Source: Hofstenia miamia (taxonomy: Eukaryota > Xenacoelomorpha > Acoela). Taken from it: a stretch of DNA of 64,000 nt. The notes under the pieces were generated by a model. It was given only the letters and a program-made list of their open reading frames with translations. It did not search any database and had not been told where the DNA came from. A program made the position numbers and the translations under genes. Shown piece by piece: positions 61,557 through 64,000 of the stretch (its first letter is position 1; the number at the start of each line of letters is the position of its first letter). The stretch is taken from assembly GCA_004352715.1 (NCBI GenBank), contig SCFE01000094.1, positions 40,046-104,045 on the forward strand, written 5' to 3'.

Positions 61557-62357
61557 TCACGGCTCTATTCTTTTCGCAATTAACATTAATGTGACAAGTG
61601 ACTCGCTTTTAAAAAGTTGGGAAAAAAGAGCATTGAGCAGTCTGAATATCAACGTCTTTCCTGAGCTCTTTGGACAGTTGTTGCGGAAAAGTGCGTCTAC
61701 TGATATCAGAATGTGTCTGTTTTTTATACAGCACCATGCGTTCACTCCAGCAATATCCAAAATATTAAAAAACGGCCAAGGGCTACCGTCTACAGCCCAA
61801 TATTGTCGAATTTTGAGGACATATAATGTCTAGTAGATCAACTGCATATTTATTATAATTATAAAGTAATACACTTTCAGGCTTTTTCTTACCATTTTCT
61901 TGATAAACAGCACCACTATGCTGCGTAGAAAGTATATGTACAACTCTTTTAGGTTTTGCTTGATGTCTGGTAAGGTGCAACTTGCCACTTTGGTGCATTA
62001 CAGAATCATGCAGTCCAACATTTTGGGGAGTTCGCGACGGCCTATTTGAATGCACGTTTCCAACAATTGTTGTTCGGAATTGGAGCATAAGATGAGCAAG
62101 TTGTTTAGAAGTAAACAAGTTATCAATAGTTACATTGAATCCTTTGTTGTTCACAGGTTCCATAAGTGATTGCACAACAGTATTCCAAGTGACACATGTC
62201 TGTTCTCATCTTTTCCAAGATAGGGCTTGATTTTATAGCAATATTTTGATGGAGTATCAGCTAATATCAGTAGTATAGATCCAAGTGAAGCCCGTGGCAC
62301 AAATGACCTTTTGACCTTGGCGGGGATGTCTGGCGTGGCTATGATATAATTGTGCAC
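61557..62357 (-). pseudogene. piggyBac-like transposase, decayed
   Basis: On the - strand, the order is that of a piggyBac DDE domain. SKYCYKIKPYLGKDEN is the family's conserved central stretch. Next comes EPVNNKGFNVTIDNLFTSKQ, with catalytic Asp in TIDNLFTS and LAHLMLQFRTTIVGN after it. A later YNYNKYAVDLLD corresponds to the GVDxxD region, then a frameshift and LDIAGVNAW in the 61557-61760 frame. The first part of the domain and the C-terminal Cys-rich zinc finger are missing or beyond recognition. TTAA-flanked ends were not found. Confidence 0.85.
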
Positions 62358-62656
62358 TTTGGCCGACTGTGTATCTCTGACGTCATTGGAATATATTGGT
62401 TTTTGTTGTAATATTTTTTGGCAAATACATTTGTTTGCAGTCTATTGTTTAAAATGTAAAGGCAATTTTTGTATTTATAGATGAGGAATTTTCAAAATTG
62501 CATGAGATTAGAAATAAGTCACATATGTCAATTGAAAAAATAAAAACTTCGAGAGGGTGGTCTTTGACCCTGTGATGTCATGGATATTGCCGGGGGTGTT
62601 GTAATAACGTCATGAAAGTTGTATAGTCATGTACTTTTACTAGTTTTATGTTTTTT
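62358..62656. other. Flank of the piggyBac relic
   Basis: No gene. A GC-richer strip at 62555-62610 (AGAGGGTGGTCTTTGACCCT and GCCGGGGGTGTTG) could be terminal transposon sequence, but no matching partner end was found. Confidence 0.35.
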
Positions 62657-62910
62657 ATGTGGCCTAACTTAGTTTACATGTTTTACGTTACATACTTGTT
62701 AATATACATCACACACTAATTTAGTTTGCATGTTCTACTTTACAAACTTTTTAATATACATCACACATTAATTTAGTTTGCATGTTTTACTTTACATACT
62801 TGTTAATATACATCACATATTAATTTAGTTTGCATGTTTTACTTTACATACTTGTTAATATACATCACACATTAATTTATTTTGCATGTTTTACTTTATG
62901 TACTTCCTTT
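62657..62910. repeat. 52-bp tandem repeat, about 4.5 copies
   Basis: The string ATTTAGTTTGCATGTTTTAC and close variants begin at 62667, 62719, 62771, 62823 and 62875, an exact 52-bp period. Each unit continues with TTTACATACTTGTTAATATA. Copies in the middle are nearly identical and the outer ones diverge, so this is a recent minisatellite. Confidence 0.95.
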
Positions 62911-63329
62911 TTTATTTGGTAAAACTTAATAACAAATGTTTGAATCAGAGAGATAATAATACTTGTTAAAAAGTGTAATGCTTTATTTCGTTAATAAAAC
63001 AAATTAATTTTTTTTGGAAAAAATCAAAAACTAGTTTATGCAAAAACTCGCAATTTCTAATATTTAATAAACATATGTAGTAAAACCCACATTTGTGTTT
63101 AAGACTAGACAAAAATGTAATTTATTCTACACTTTGGTTATAACGACCATATATATCGCACTATTAAATGTGTCTATTGTGTTAGTTTATCACCATTGTT
63201 GTTGAGGGAATGCTGTAGGAAACAAACACAATGTGTATTTGCACATTATGAATTTTACACGGTAGTATCTAAATTAATGATTAATAAACAAGTCAATAAT
63301 GAAGTGATAGATCACAGTATAAAACAAAA

Positions 63330-63480
63330 ATGACAATTAAAAGTTTAAACAAATTTAATTAAAAATGTGTATTAACAAATAAACAAGTTGTTATTAAAAA
63401 CGAGATGACATTCACAATCAAAAACACATGAATATTAAAAGTTTAAACAAATTTAATTAAAAATGTTTATTAACAAACAA
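63330..63480. repeat. 98-bp direct duplication
   Basis: AAGTTTAAACAAATTTAATT starts at 63341 and again at 63439, each followed by AAAAATGT-TATTAACAAA. The two copies are nearly identical over about 45 bp. Confidence 0.85.
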
Positions 63481-63705
63481 ACGACGTTTCTATTTACGAT
63501 AAAGTATATAATTAATTTAACATTGGACTGCAAATTCACAGCAATTCATTAAAATAAAATTGATTATGTTTTTAAAAGAAATATTGGTAAAACTAACTAG
63601 AGATCATATTGCAAAAAGTGTTAAGAATCAAAACAATATCTGACATTTAATTATAAAAATAGCTTACCAAAAAGTTTGAAATCTTTCAGGGTAGTTCCTT
63701 CAGCA

Positions 63706-63905
63706 ATGTGAAATTCCATTATACTGGCTGTGTATATTCAATCGTGCCATTGTTCAAATGTCAAAATGTAATGAATTATACAAACAGTACAGACTTGTGA
63801 AATTCCATTATTCTGCTCTATGTATAAAGTTGTACTTCTTCACAGATAATGTTAACATTACGTAGTTTTATCCGTTGTTCAAATGTCAAAATGTATCTAA
63901 TTGTA
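63706..63905. repeat. Diverged direct duplication near the window end
   Basis: GTGAAATTCCATTAT occurs at 63708 and 63797. TTGTTCAAATGTCAAAATGT occurs near 63750 and 63875. The spacing inside the two copies differs by about 35 bp. The remainder (62911-64000) is AT-rich without a gene. Confidence 0.75.
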
Positions 63906-64000
63906 AACTTGTTATCTACCAATTAAAAATCGGGTGCAAATTTTACAAACATGAAATTTAAATCACTTTAACATTTATCACGATTAAATAAAACATTTTC

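Noticed and set aside
62657-62910. CRISPR-like array
   Set aside because: Repeats are directly adjoining without unique spacers and the genome is eukaryotic; it is a minisatellite.
1-64000. tRNA, rRNA or other structured RNA genes
   Set aside because: No tRNA B-box-like GGTTCGAATCC or rRNA-like conserved string was noticed on reading; a covariance-model scan would be needed to exclude them.

Overview
The window reads as an AT-rich invertebrate animal genome scaffold. It has long AT-rich introns with GT-AG splice sites, (TA)n microsatellites, many decayed transposons and assembly gaps of N. A cnidarian such as a Hydra-like animal would fit, but a tunicate or lophotrochozoan is not excluded, and species cannot be fixed from sequence alone. 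Recognition of genes here is by reading motifs; no database search was possible.

Layout. 1-7.4 kb: gene-poor AT-rich DNA with decayed tandem duplications. 7.4-19.7 kb: the remains of a Polinton/Maverick (adintovirus-like) element. On the + strand it carries an integrase broken by a 900-bp insertion, a small virion-type ORF, a double-jelly-roll major capsid protein (MCP), an adenain-like protease and two tandem copies of a penton/minor-capsid-like gene. The part from MCP C-terminus to the second penton-like gene occurs twice, as a 2.8-2.9 kb inverted repeat (left arm 9.8-12.6 kb on the - strand, right arm 16.4-19.3 kb on the + strand) around a 3.7-kb spacer. All copies are decayed, and no DNA polymerase or packaging ATPase was seen. 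19.7-29.5 kb: a solo LTR with 4-bp target duplication, a Tc1/mariner pseudogene, a TA-flanked MITE and two LINE reverse-transcriptase relics, all coding pieces on the - strand.

29.6-54.2 kb: one host gene on the + strand. Eight exons with consistent splice phases encode at least 812 residues of a kyphoscoliosis-peptidase (KY/hillarin)-like protein with an MGxCC N-terminus, a proline-rich linker, a transglutaminase-like domain and three KY C-terminal beta repeats, then an acidic coiled-coil-like stretch. The usual catalytic Cys and His positions appear as Ser and Thr, so it is probably a non-catalytic paralogue. The last exon(s) were not found. Its introns hold a third LINE, a 3.1-kb hAT element with perfect 8-bp target duplication, two or more MITEs, a LINE 3' fragment and a hAT transposase fragment.

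54.2-64 kb: two sequence gaps, a full-length but broken Tc1-like transposase, a broken hAT transposase, a broken piggyBac transposase (all on the - strand) and AT-rich tandem repeats, including a clean 52-bp array.
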